Translations under genes and position numbers: made by a program
NCBI GenBank assembly: GCA_900319695.1
Contig: ONPN01000009.1
Coordinates: 1 to 42,127 of the forward strand
Origin: an uncultured Eubacteriales bacterium
GTDB taxonomy: Bacteria > Bacillota > Clostridia > Oscillospirales > Oscillospiraceae
DNA length: 42,127 bases
Reading direction: 5' to 3'
Shown: positions 31,253-39,292 of the stretch, one piece after another
Layout: every line of letters begins with the position of its first letter
How positions within the stretch are numbered: position 1 is the first letter of the stretch
The notes under the pieces: generated by a model
The model's input: only the letters and a program-made list of their open reading frames with translations
What the model was told of the DNA's origin: nothing
Database searches by the model: none

Positions 31253-33550
31253 TTACAGCTTGTTTCTCATGATCTTTCCGCTGATCGTCTTGGGCAGCTC
31301 GTCCTTGAACTCGACGATGCGCGGGTACTTGTAGGGGGCGGTGTTGTTCTTGACGTAGTTCTGGATCTCCTTCTTGAGCTCCTCGGTGCCCTCCTTGCCC
31401 TTGACAAGGACGATGCTGGCTTTGACGACCTGACCGCGGATCTCATCCGGAGCGGCAGAGACGCCGCACTCGAGCACATAGGGCAGCTCCATGATGACGT
31501 TCTCGATCTCGAAGGGCCCGATGCGGTAGCCCGAGGACTTGATCACATCGTCTACGCGGCCGACGTACCAGTAGAAGCCGTCCTCGTCGCGCCAGGCCTC
31601 GTCGCCGGTGTGGTAGTAGCCGTCGTGCCAGACCTCGCGGGTCTTCTCCTCCGCCTTGTAGTAGCCGAGGAAGAGGCCGCACTTTCTCGGGCCGTTCTCG
31701 TCGGCCTTGATGACGATCTCACCGCTGACGCCGTCGGCCACGGGATTGCCGTCGTGGTCCAGGATGTCGACGCCGTAGGCCGGGACGGGCTTGCCCATGG
31801 AGCCCGGCTTGATGGTCCCGCCGACGAGGTTTGCGATGCCGAGGGTCATCTCGGTCTGGCCGAAGCCCTCCGCGACGCGCAGACCCGTGAGCTTTTCAAA
31901 CTGATAGAAGACCTCGGGGTTGAGAGCCTCGCCCGCCGTGGTGGCGTGGCGGATGGAGGAGAGATCGAAGCGGGACAGGTCGCTCTTGATGAGCATGCGG
32001 TACATGGTCGGGGGCGCGCAGAAGGTGGTGATATGGTATTTGGCGAACATGGGCAGGATCTTCTCGGCGTCGAAGCGGTCGAAGTCGTAGGTGAAGACCG
32101 CGCCCTCGCAGAGCCACTGGCCGTAGAGCTTGCCCCAGAGGGCCTTGCCCCAGCCGGTCTCGGAGATGGTGAAGTGCAGGCCGTCCCGCTCGACCAGGTG
32201 CCAGTAGCGGGCGGTGACATAGTGGCCCAGCGCGTACTTGTAGCTGTGCAGGGCCATCTTGGGGTAGCCGGTGGTACCGGAGGTGAAGAACATGAGCATG
32301 GGATCGTCCCCGCAGGGGGCGTCCTCCGTGCGTCTGTAGCGGCGGGAGAAGAGGCCGTACTCGGCATTGTAGTCGTGCCAGCCCTCGCGGCTGCCGCCGA
32401 CGAGGATCTTGGTCACGCTCATGCCGCTGGCCTTCTCGCCCTTCTCCACATTCTCGGCCACCTTTCCGTCGGCGGTGCAGACGATGGCGGAGACCCCGGC
32501 CGCCTTGAAGCGGTACTCGTAGTCGTGGGCGAGGAGCTGGTTTGTCGCGGGGATCGCGATCGCGCCCAGCTTGTGCAGGCCGAGGATCGCAAACCAGAAC
32601 TGATAGTGCCTCTTGAGCACCAGCATGACGCGGTCGCCGCGCTTGATGCCGAGAGAGGTGAAATAGTTGGCCGACTGGGAGGAGGCGTCCTTGATGTCCT
32701 TGAAGGTGAAGCGCCGCACGGTCATGTCGTCGGAGACGTGCAGCATGGCGAGCTTTTCCGGCGTCTTGCGGGCGATCTCGTCCACAATGTCGAAGGCGAA
32801 GTTGAAGCTGTCCTCGTTCTTGAAGTGCAGATCCTTGAGGCAGCCCATCTCGTCCTCCTCGGCCTCGATGAACTTCTGGCAGATCAGCGGCTCGCGCTCA
32901 GGCTTGGGCTCGGGCTTGACCTCCTCCGCCTGTTCGCCCAGCATGAGGCCGGGCTTCTGTACCGCCTCGTCGGCGGCCATAATCATGGCGAGGAAGAGGC
33001 AGTCCTGACCGTCGATGGCGATCATGCCGTGGGGCGTGGAGCTGTCGTAGTAGATGCTGTCGCCCTCGTGGAGAATCTCCTCATGGTCGCCCACCTTGAC
33101 GCGCAGCGCGCCCTTGACGATCAGGTCGAACTCCTGGCCCGCGTGGGTGGTGGTGTGGATGGGCTCGTTCTGGAGCTCCTGGGAGTACTGGTAGGTGACC
33201 CAGTAGGGGGTCGCCATTTTTTTGCGGAAGAGGGCCGCCATGTTCTGGATGACGATGCCGTCCTCCACGGCGGTGACGAGGCCCTGGCCCCGGCGCGTGA
33301 CGGCGTAGGAGGTCAGCTTTGCGCTGCGGCCTTCCAGGAGCTGGATCGGCTCGACCCCCATGGCCATGGCGCACTTGTGCAGGAAGGTAAAGGGGAGATC
33401 CACCCTGCCCGACTCGTATTCAAGATACTGCTCCTCGGAAATGCCGGTGCGCGCGGCCATCTCCTTGGTGGTGAAACCCACAATATCACGCAGTTCGCGG
33501 ATACGAAGCGCAATTTGTAAAAGCTGATTGTCTGCGGTCTGTACGTTCAT
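31253..33550 (-). CDS. XRE-cupin regulator domains fused to an acyl-CoA synthetase
   Basis: 765 residues. Residues about 10-70 form an XRE helix-turn-helix (TTKEMAARTGISEEQYLEYESG). About 115-190 is a cupin with likely metal ligands H132, H136, E140 and H174. After a charged linker, residues 240-765 form an AMP-forming acyl-CoA synthetase of the medium-chain type: FFTSGTTGYPK at 421-431, GFGQTE, YHTGDEAWRDEDG, GRVDDVIKSSGYRIGP and the C-terminal KTISGKIMR Lys motif. It would activate a short branched or aromatic acid with ATP and CoA. It is the first gene of the Ile-T-box operon. It may also sense its substrate or product through the cupin and bind DNA, which is inference. Confidence 0.9.
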   Translation of the reverse strand: MNVQTADNQLLQIALRIRELRDIVGFTTKEMAARTGISEEQYLEYESGRVDLPFTFLHKCAMAMGVEPIQLLEGRSAKLTSYAVTRRGQGLVTAVEDGIVIQNMAALFRKKMATPYWVTYQYSQELQNEPIHTTTHAGQEFDLIVKGALRVKVGDHEEILHEGDSIYYDSSTPHGMIAIDGQDCLFLAMIMAADEAVQKPGLMLGEQAEEVKPEPKPEREPLICQKFIEAEEDEMGCLKDLHFKNEDSFNFAFDIVDEIARKTPEKLAMLHVSDDMTVRRFTFKDIKDASSQSANYFTSLGIKRGDRVMLVLKRHYQFWFAILGLHKLGAIAIPATNQLLAHDYEYRFKAAGVSAIVCTADGKVAENVEKGEKASGMSVTKILVGGSREGWHDYNAEYGLFSRRYRRTEDAPCGDDPMLMFFTSGTTGYPKMALHSYKYALGHYVTARYWHLVERDGLHFTISETGWGKALWGKLYGQWLCEGAVFTYDFDRFDAEKILPMFAKYHITTFCAPPTMYRMLIKSDLSRFDLSSIRHATTAGEALNPEVFYQFEKLTGLRVAEGFGQTEMTLGIANLVGGTIKPGSMGKPVPAYGVDILDHDGNPVADGVSGEIVIKADENGPRKCGLFLGYYKAEEKTREVWHDGYYHTGDEAWRDEDGFYWYVGRVDDVIKSSGYRIGPFEIENVIMELPYVLECGVSAAPDEIRGQVVKASIVLVKGKEGTEELKKEIQNYVKNNTAPYKYPRIVEFKDELPKTISGKIMRNKL

Positions 33551-33581
33551 AGTGATTCTCCCTTATATATTTCTGCGAAAC

Positions 33582-33846
33582 AAAAAAGCCCGCCTCAAGA
33601 TTTTGAGGCGAGCTGTTGTAAACCCGCGGTACCACTCAAATTGCAGCCTTGCGACTGCCGCTTCGGACCCCATCAGGCCCTATCCCTTAACGCGGGCGGA
33701 CGTGAGACGCCTACTCGCCGACGGCTTTCGGATCTCCGGCTCGGAAGTGATGGGCATTTGAAGCTGGCGTTTCCGACTCGCACCGCCCGTCGGATCTCTG
33801 AAAGCGCTTCCCTTCAGCCGTCTTCGTCACAGCCTTTTTGAATGTT
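33582..33846 (-). promoter_or_regulatory. T-box leader, isoleucine-type
   Basis: The minus-strand leader holds the antiterminator T-box sequence GAGTGGTACCGCGG (33637-33624). A terminator follows: stem 33588-33598 with 33603-33613, then six T's (33587-33582). Upstream is Stem I with an AGAGA element and a GGTGCGAG distal part. The specifier on the 3' side of Stem I reads ATC (33751-33749), followed by a purine and TTCCGAG, so tRNA-Ile is the predicted ligand. Uncharged tRNA would allow read-through into the acyl-CoA synthetase/VOR/aminotransferase operon. Confidence 0.85.
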
Positions 33847-33852
33847 GCCTCA

Positions 33853-33881
33853 ATTTAACCGCAAGTCTATTCAATTGTCAA
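33853..33881 (-). promoter_or_regulatory. Promoter of the Ile T-box operon
   Basis: Minus strand TTGACA (33881-33876), 17-base spacer, TTAAAT (33858-33853). Transcription would start near 33846 and enter the T-box leader at once. Confidence 0.75.
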
Positions 33882-33938
33882 GGAGAATCTTTTACCTGTT
33901 AAAGAGAATCGGCTAATTGAACAAAAGTTGTTTGGGAT

Positions 33939-36416
33939 TTACAGGAGATTCAGCATTTTTGCCGCATCCTCGCGCATCTTGTACTTGAGGATTTTGCCCG
34001 CCGCGTTCATGGGGAAGCTGTCGGTGAAGGTGATGTAGCGCGGGACCTTGTGGCGGGCCATATGGTCGGTGATATAGGCGCGCATCTCCGCCTCCGTCAT
34101 GCTCTCCCCTTCCTTGAGGATGATGGCGGCGAAGGCCTCCTCGCCGTACTTCTTGTCGGGCACGCCGATGACCTGCACGTCCTGCACCTTGGGGTGGGTG
34201 TAGATGAACTCCTCGATCTCCTTGGGGTAGATGTTCTCACCGCCGCGGATGATCATATCCTTGAGCCTGCCCGTGATGCGGTAGCAGCCCCTGTCGTCCC
34301 GCTCGGCGAGGTCGCCGGAGTGGAGCCAGCCGTCCGCGTCCACGGTCTCGGCGGTGGCGCGGGGCATCTTGTAGTAGCCCTTCATGGTATTATACCCGCG
34401 CGAGCAGAACTCACCCGTCTGGTTGGGGCCGAGCTCAAGCCCGGTCTCGGGGTCGATGATCTTGCACTCCACATGGGGGAAAGCGTAGCCCACCGTGTTG
34501 GTGCGCACGTCGATGGAGTCTGTCCAGGCGGACATGGTGCTGCCGGGGGCGGACTCCGTCTGGCCGTAGACCGAGACGATGCCCTGCATGTTCATCTCGT
34601 CGGGCTGGGCGGCCCTTCGCATAAGCTCCGGCGGACAGCCCGCGCCCGCCATGATGCCGGTGCGCATGTGGGAGAAGTCCGTCTTCCGGTAGTCGGGGTG
34701 GTTGAACATGGCGATAAACATGGTGGGCACGCCGTTGAAGCAGGTGATCTTCTCCTGCTGGATGCACGCCAGCGAGCTCTTGGCCGAGAAGTACGGCATG
34801 GGGCAGAGCGTCGCCCCATGGGTCATGGAGGAGGTCATGGACAGCACCATGCCGAAGCAGTGGAACATCGGCACCTGGATCATCATGCGGTCGGCTGTCG
34901 ACAGGCCCATGCGGTCGCCGATGCACTTGCCGTTATTCACCACGTTGTAGTGCGTGAGCATGACGCCCTTGGGGAAGCCCGTGGTGCCGGAGGTGTACTG
35001 CATGTTGCACACGTCGTCGGGCTTGACCTGGGCGGCCATGGCGTTGACGGTCTCCTGCGGGACCATCTCGGAGCGGGACATGGCCTCCTCAAAGGTGAGG
35101 CTGCCGGGCTGGGTGAAGTCCACGGTGATGACGTTGCGGAGAAACGGCAGCCTGCGGCAGTGGAGGGGCTTGTCCTTGTCGTGGCCCTTGAGCTCGGGGC
35201 AGAGCTCGTTGATGATGGCGCGGTAGTTGGAGTCAAGGCACGACTCGATCATCACAAGGGTATGGGTGTCGGACTGGCGCAGGAGGTATTCGGCCTCGTG
35301 GCTCTTATAGGCGGTGTTGACCGTGACGAGCACCGCGCCGAGCTTGACGGTGGCCCAGAAGGTGATGTACCAGGCGGGGATGTTGGTGGCCCAGACGGCG
35401 ACCTTGCTGCCGGGCTTGACGCCGAGGTAGACCAGTGCGCGGGCAAAGCGATCCACATCCTCGCGGAATTCCTCGTAAGTGCGGGTATAGTCGAGCGTCG
35501 TGTACTTGAAGGCGTACTGGTCGGGGAACTCCTCCACCATGCGGTCGAGGACCTGGGAGAAAGTCAGATCCAGCAGCTCGTCCTTTTTCCAGACGTATTC
35601 GCCGGTGCCGTCGTGGTTGGGATAGAGGCGCTTTTTCTTGCCGCGGGTATTCTCGAAGCGGCTCATATAGTTGACAAAGTGCGGGAAGATGATGTCCGGG
35701 TCGTCCAGATCGTCCAGCCACTCCGGCTTCCACTGCAGGGAGATGAAGCCGTCGTAGTCAATGGAGCCGAGGGCGCGGATCATCTCGTCGACGGGGAGCG
35801 TGCCCTCGCCGATGATGTTATAGTTCCCCTCCTCGTCCGAGTCGCGGATATGCACATGGCGCACATACGCGCCGAGGTTCTTGATGGTGGTGTCGGCGTC
35901 CTCTCCGCAGTCACGGCAGGGGTGGTGGATGTCCCAGAGAGCGGCCAGGCGGTCACTGGCAAAGCCGTCCATCAGGGCGCGGAGTCTCGCCGTGTCGGAA
36001 TAGATGCCCGTGGTCTTGACGAGCAGGGTCACGTCCGCTTTCTCAACGACGGGCAGGAGCTGGCTGATGCGCTCGCGCACCAGGTCTTCTCTGTCTTCGA
36101 GGGCGATGACGGACACATAGGGCGTGCGGATGGCGCTTGCGGTGTCGATCAGGCGGCGGAGATTGGAAAGCTCCGTCTCCGGCACGGACAGGTCGACGGA
36201 GGAATCCAGGCACGGGATCGCCATACCCTTTTCGCGGAGCATACGCACGGTGCCCGCCGCTTTATAGCGGTCAAAGGGGCAGCCGCGGTCCATGAGGTCG
36301 GCGCGTTTATAGAGATCGTAGAGCTCGATGCCGTTCATGCCGCTGTCTTCGGCGGCGGCGAGCTGCTCTTCCCAGTTCAGGCGCTGCCAGCCTCTGGTGG
36401 AGAAGGATAACTTCAT
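33939..36416 (-). CDS. TIM-barrel (xylose-isomerase-like) protein fused to an acyl-CoA ligase
   Basis: 825 residues. Residues 1-265 resemble the AP-endonuclease-2/xylose-isomerase TIM barrel: SFSTRGWQRLNWEEQL, WDIHHP, VRHVHIRDSDEEG and GEGTLPVDEMIRAL. Those His, Asp and Glu positions normally hold metal. Residues about 275-825 are an AMP-forming fatty-acyl-type CoA ligase with YTSGTTGFPKG, YGQTES, GWLHSGDLAERDD and GRLKDMIIRGGENIYP, ending with the AAGKILK Lys motif. The start overlaps the LeuA-like stop (ATGA). Two enzymes in one chain suggests that the first makes or binds something related to the acid activated by the second. The substrate is unknown; a link to leucine or isovalerate is inferred from the T-box. 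Confidence 0.85.
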   Translation of the reverse strand: MKLSFSTRGWQRLNWEEQLAAAEDSGMNGIELYDLYKRADLMDRGCPFDRYKAAGTVRMLREKGMAIPCLDSSVDLSVPETELSNLRRLIDTASAIRTPYVSVIALEDREDLVRERISQLLPVVEKADVTLLVKTTGIYSDTARLRALMDGFASDRLAALWDIHHPCRDCGEDADTTIKNLGAYVRHVHIRDSDEEGNYNIIGEGTLPVDEMIRALGSIDYDGFISLQWKPEWLDDLDDPDIIFPHFVNYMSRFENTRGKKKRLYPNHDGTGEYVWKKDELLDLTFSQVLDRMVEEFPDQYAFKYTTLDYTRTYEEFREDVDRFARALVYLGVKPGSKVAVWATNIPAWYITFWATVKLGAVLVTVNTAYKSHEAEYLLRQSDTHTLVMIESCLDSNYRAIINELCPELKGHDKDKPLHCRRLPFLRNVITVDFTQPGSLTFEEAMSRSEMVPQETVNAMAAQVKPDDVCNMQYTSGTTGFPKGVMLTHYNVVNNGKCIGDRMGLSTADRMMIQVPMFHCFGMVLSMTSSMTHGATLCPMPYFSAKSSLACIQQEKITCFNGVPTMFIAMFNHPDYRKTDFSHMRTGIMAGAGCPPELMRRAAQPDEMNMQGIVSVYGQTESAPGSTMSAWTDSIDVRTNTVGYAFPHVECKIIDPETGLELGPNQTGEFCSRGYNTMKGYYKMPRATAETVDADGWLHSGDLAERDDRGCYRITGRLKDMIIRGGENIYPKEIEEFIYTHPKVQDVQVIGVPDKKYGEEAFAAIILKEGESMTEAEMRAYITDHMARHKVPRYITFTDSFPMNAAGKILKYKMREDAAKMLNLL

Positions 36417-37828
36417 GCCTCGCCCTCCTCATACGCGATCTTGTTGAGCGCGTTCACATAGGCCATGATGCTGGAGAACACGATGTCGGTGGAGATGCCG
36501 CGCCCGGAGTAGAGACGGCCGTTGGACACGAGACGCACCACGGTCTCGCCCATGGCCTCGCGGCCCTCGGTGACGGCGCGGATCTGGAAATCGTCCAGCT
36601 CGTAATGGCGGTTGACCACTTTCTCGAGCGCGAGGAAGGAGGCGTCGATGGGGCCGTCGCCCAGGGCCACGCCCTCGAGCATCTCGCCCTCGTGATTGAG
36701 CTTGATGTGCGCCATGGCGGAGATGTTGCTGCCGCTGTTGATGACGTAGCTCTCCACCGTGTAGCTCTGCGGGACCTGGAGGGCGACGGAGGCGATGATC
36801 GCGTCGAGCTCACGCGCCCCGACCTGCTCCTTGTGGTGCAGCACATCCTGTACGGCCTCCCAGACGGCCTGGGCGTCCTCGCTGTTGAGGTCATAGCCCA
36901 GCTCGCGCGCGGCCTTGGCGACGCTCTGGGCGTCGTCTCCGATGGCGAGGGCGAGCTCCTGCGCCGAGTCCTGCACCCCGTCGTCGAAGGGGGAGGTCTT
37001 GTTGCGCTTGGTCTGGCACATCCAGACGATCTGCCGCACGATGCGCCGCAGCTCCACCGTATGGAGCGGGCAGGAGACATTGAACAGCTCCTCGCGCGCG
37101 GCGAGGATACCGGCTACGTTCTGAAGCGACGCGGTCTCGCCCACGGCGGCGGTCTTGACCTCTCTCGCCCCGGCGCGCACAGCGGCGACGGCGCAGGCGT
37201 CGGCCATGGCCATCGTATCGGCGCAGGCGACGCCGAGGGTCACGTTTTCAAGCGCGGGGACGTTTTCAAGCAGTTCCCTGATAAAGGCCGCGAACTCCTC
37301 CGGCAGCAGAGCGCCGGTGGCGTCGCAGACGGTGACGGTCGTGGCTCCGGCGCTGATCGCGGTCTCGACGGCCTTCTTGAGAAAGGCCATGTCGCTGCGT
37401 GTGGCGTCCTCGGCGATAAACTCCACGTCCCCGGTCTTTTCGGCGCAGGCGCGAACCGTGCTCTCGATGGAGGCGAGCATCGCGTCCGGCTTCTTGCGGG
37501 ACAGGTACTCCATCTGCACGGTGCTGACCGGGGCCTCGACCTGGAGACGCGGGTGCTTTGCGCCCTTGAGGGCCTCCCAGGTCTGGGCGACGCTCTCCTC
37601 GCTGAGCTCCACAGGCACGGCGACGACGCTGGTCTTCACCGCCGAGGCGATGGACTTGATCCGCAGGGCGTCCGCCCTCGCCGAGCGTATGCCCTCCGCC
37701 TCGATGACCGACACGGCGAGCTTGTCCAGGAGCTTGGCGATCTCGATCTTGCCCTTGAAGCTCAGGCCGTGATCCCCTTGCTTTGCCAGCTGTTTCATTG
37801 TAATATCGCTGACGCGAATGTTTTCCAT
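36413..37828 (-). CDS. LeuA-like protein lacking catalytic motifs, with leucine-regulatory domain
   Basis: 471 residues aligned by eye along 2-isopropylmalate synthase. FKGKIEIAKLLDKLAVSVIEAE, EFIAEDATRSDMAFL and VTVCDATGALLPEEF are familiar. The C-terminal regulatory domain (about 340-471, HYELDDFQIRAVTEG, GRGISTDIVFSSIMAYVNALNKI) is well kept. However, the metal/active-site TLRDGEQ is replaced by TMKQLAKQGD (10-19), and the HxHND metal motif reads VACAD (200-204), with both His lost. It is therefore unlikely to condense acetyl-CoA with 2-oxoisovalerate and may be a leucine sensor or an altered enzyme. ATG 37828 is used because AAGGAAG lies 8 bases upstream. A Leu-type T-box precedes it. Confidence 0.85.
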   Translation of the reverse strand: MENIRVSDITMKQLAKQGDHGLSFKGKIEIAKLLDKLAVSVIEAEGIRSARADALRIKSIASAVKTSVVAVPVELSEESVAQTWEALKGAKHPRLQVEAPVSTVQMEYLSRKKPDAMLASIESTVRACAEKTGDVEFIAEDATRSDMAFLKKAVETAISAGATTVTVCDATGALLPEEFAAFIRELLENVPALENVTLGVACADTMAMADACAVAAVRAGAREVKTAAVGETASLQNVAGILAAREELFNVSCPLHTVELRRIVRQIVWMCQTKRNKTSPFDDGVQDSAQELALAIGDDAQSVAKAARELGYDLNSEDAQAVWEAVQDVLHHKEQVGARELDAIIASVALQVPQSYTVESYVINSGSNISAMAHIKLNHEGEMLEGVALGDGPIDASFLALEKVVNRHYELDDFQIRAVTEGREAMGETVVRLVSNGRLYSGRGISTDIVFSSIMAYVNALNKIAYEEGEA

Positions 37829-37854
37829 GCTGCGCACTTCCTTGTTAAAAAGAT

Positions 37855-38258
37855 AAAACCCCTAAGATCCCTTCGGATCTCAGGGGCGACTGTTAACTCG
37901 CGGTACCACCCTGGTTCTCCGCCCATGACAGGCGGACTCTCTCGGATTCCAACAAATCCATGGCCGATAACGGGGCCTGCCGTGATCGGCTACTGTCGCT
38001 TCGCCGATCCCGCTCGGGAACGAGACGCCGTCCGGTTTTCGCTTCGGCTCGCACCAACCGCCGATTCTCTGTGCCGATCCACGGACGCGATTTTCCCTCA
38101 TCGCATTTTCCTGTGTAAGCTGCGCTTCCACAGTAAAATATTGATTTAAGCGCCCGTTCCTCGCCCCTGACGGGGCAACCGGAACGGATGCGAAAAAAAT
38201 CCGCATGCGCTGTGGGCGCTCTCCCATCATGGCATGATACAAGCGCATGTGGATTTTA
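37855..38258 (-). promoter_or_regulatory. T-box leader, leucine-type
   Basis: The minus strand carries AGGGTGGTACCGCG (37912-37899) and a terminator (stem within 37859-37886, then TTTT). Stem I has AGAGA, GGTGCGAG and a specifier CTC (38024-38022) followed by GTTCCCGAG, which aligns base for base with the Ile leader. tRNA-Leu is predicted. The first 130 or so bases after the start site, including a hairpin near 38150-38185 (GTTCC..GCCCC pairing with GGGGC..GGAAC), are extra to the T-box core. Confidence 0.85.
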
Positions 38259-38265
38259 TGCCCGA

Positions 38266-38295
38266 ATTTTAACACAGGGCGCCCGTCAGCGTCAA
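38266..38295 (-). promoter_or_regulatory. Promoter of the Leu T-box operon
   Basis: Minus strand TTGACG (38295-38290), 18-base spacer, TAAAAT (38271-38266). It is divergent from the amidohydrolase promoter about 45 bases away. Confidence 0.7.
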
Positions 38296-38338
38296 CTGTG
38301 TATATTACCATTTTTGGCGGGTAATTATGAAATAAATC

Positions 38339-38367
38339 TTGACAATTTGACTTTGGCCGTCTAAACT
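38339..38367 (+). promoter_or_regulatory. Promoter of the amidohydrolase gene
   Basis: TTGACA (38339-38344), 17-base spacer, TAAACT (38362-38367), about 30 bases before the ATG. Confidence 0.75.
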
Positions 38368-38399
38368 TCTCGCGTAAACTCGAAAGCTCAGGTGATCCC

Positions 38400-39218
38400 A
38401 TGCACATCGTCGATTCTCACGTCCATATCTTTCAGCCGCGCATCGCCCTGGCCGCGGTGATGGCGACCAACGCCTTCTATGACGGCTCCTGCAATCAGGA
38501 GATTCCCGTCCCCGCGACGCTCGGCCATCTGCCCGGCACTGTTGACGATCTTTTGCCCCGCATGGAGCGCGACGGAGTGGCCCGCTCCGTGGTCTTCTCC
38601 ACGGCGACGGCCCCGCATCAGGTGCAGATCGTCAACGACTTTATCTCCGGCGTCTGCCGGGAGCATCCGAATCTCATCGGCGTCGGCACCATGCACCCGG
38701 ACTATCCCGACTTTGAAGGGGAGCTCAGGCGCATGAAGGAGAAGGGCCTCGTCGGCGTAAAGCTCCACCCGGACATCCAGCGTTTCCCGCTCGACGACAA
38801 GCGCCTCATGCCCCTCTTTGAGCTCATGAGCGCCGAGGGTCTCTTCCTCATCGCCCACACCGGGGACTACCGCTACGACTACTCGACGCCGCGCCGCATG
38901 GCAAACGTGGCAAAAGCCTTCCCGAAGCTGCGCTGCATCGCCCCGCACTGCGGCGGCTGGAGCGAGTGGGCGGACGCGCGGGAGTGCCTGGTTCTGCCGA
39001 ACGTCTATATCGACACCAGCAGCACCCTCCCCTTCGGCGCGTACGAGGCGGCAAAAAAAGCCTTTGAGGTCTTCGACCCCACGCACATCTTCTTCGGCAC
39101 CGATTACCCCATGTGGGAGCCCGGTGAGGAACTGGAGCGTTTCTTCTCCCTTGGCCTCGGCGACAGGCTCAACGAGATGGTGCTGGGCGAAAACTTTGAA
39201 AACTTTCTCAGAGAATAG
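38400..39218 (+). CDS. Amidohydrolase-2 family metal-dependent hydrolase/decarboxylase
   Basis: 272 residues, TIM-barrel metalloenzyme, cytoplasmic. Metal and active-site motifs are DSHVHIF near the N-terminus, KLHPD, LIAHTGD, APHCGG and FFGTDYPMW, the usual order in the ACMSD/2-pyrone-dicarboxylate hydrolase (Amidohydro_2) group. AGGTGA precedes the ATG. It has its own promoter and a terminator and so is a single-gene unit. The substrate is not predictable. Decarboxylases and lactone hydrolases are both common in this family. Confidence 0.87.
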   Translation: MHIVDSHVHIFQPRIALAAVMATNAFYDGSCNQEIPVPATLGHLPGTVDDLLPRMERDGVARSVVFSTATAPHQVQIVNDFISGVCREHPNLIGVGTMHPDYPDFEGELRRMKEKGLVGVKLHPDIQRFPLDDKRLMPLFELMSAEGLFLIAHTGDYRYDYSTPRRMANVAKAFPKLRCIAPHCGGWSEWADARECLVLPNVYIDTSSTLPFGAYEAAKKAFEVFDPTHIFFGTDYPMWEPGEELERFFSLGLGDRLNEMVLGENFENFLRE

Positions 39219-39230
39219 CGCACAGACAAG

Positions 39231-39271
39231 CGCCCGGGAAGAGTTTCGGACGAACTCTTGCCGGGCGTTTC
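39231..39271 (+). terminator. Terminator after the amidohydrolase gene
   Basis: Outer stem CGCCCGG (39231-39237) with CCGGGCG (39261-39267) and inner stem AAGAGTT with AACTCTT, followed by TTTCT. The next gene starts 21 bases later, so some read-through may feed it. Confidence 0.7.
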
Positions 39272-39292
39272 TGCCGGAAAGGAACACATGCC

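Noticed and set aside
339-36410. Very long open frames opposite real genes, for example on the strand opposite 354-1718, 2029-4299, 7300-9534, 12163-14511, 19261-23938, 31253-33550 and 33939-36416
   Set aside because: They are antisense to genes with clear domains and motifs, have Arg/Ala/His-rich or low-complexity composition, lack ribosome sites, and are expected in GC-rich DNA.
37880-38407. 175-residue minus-strand protein
   Set aside because: It runs through the Leu T-box leader and its promoter; the RNA features explain the sequence.
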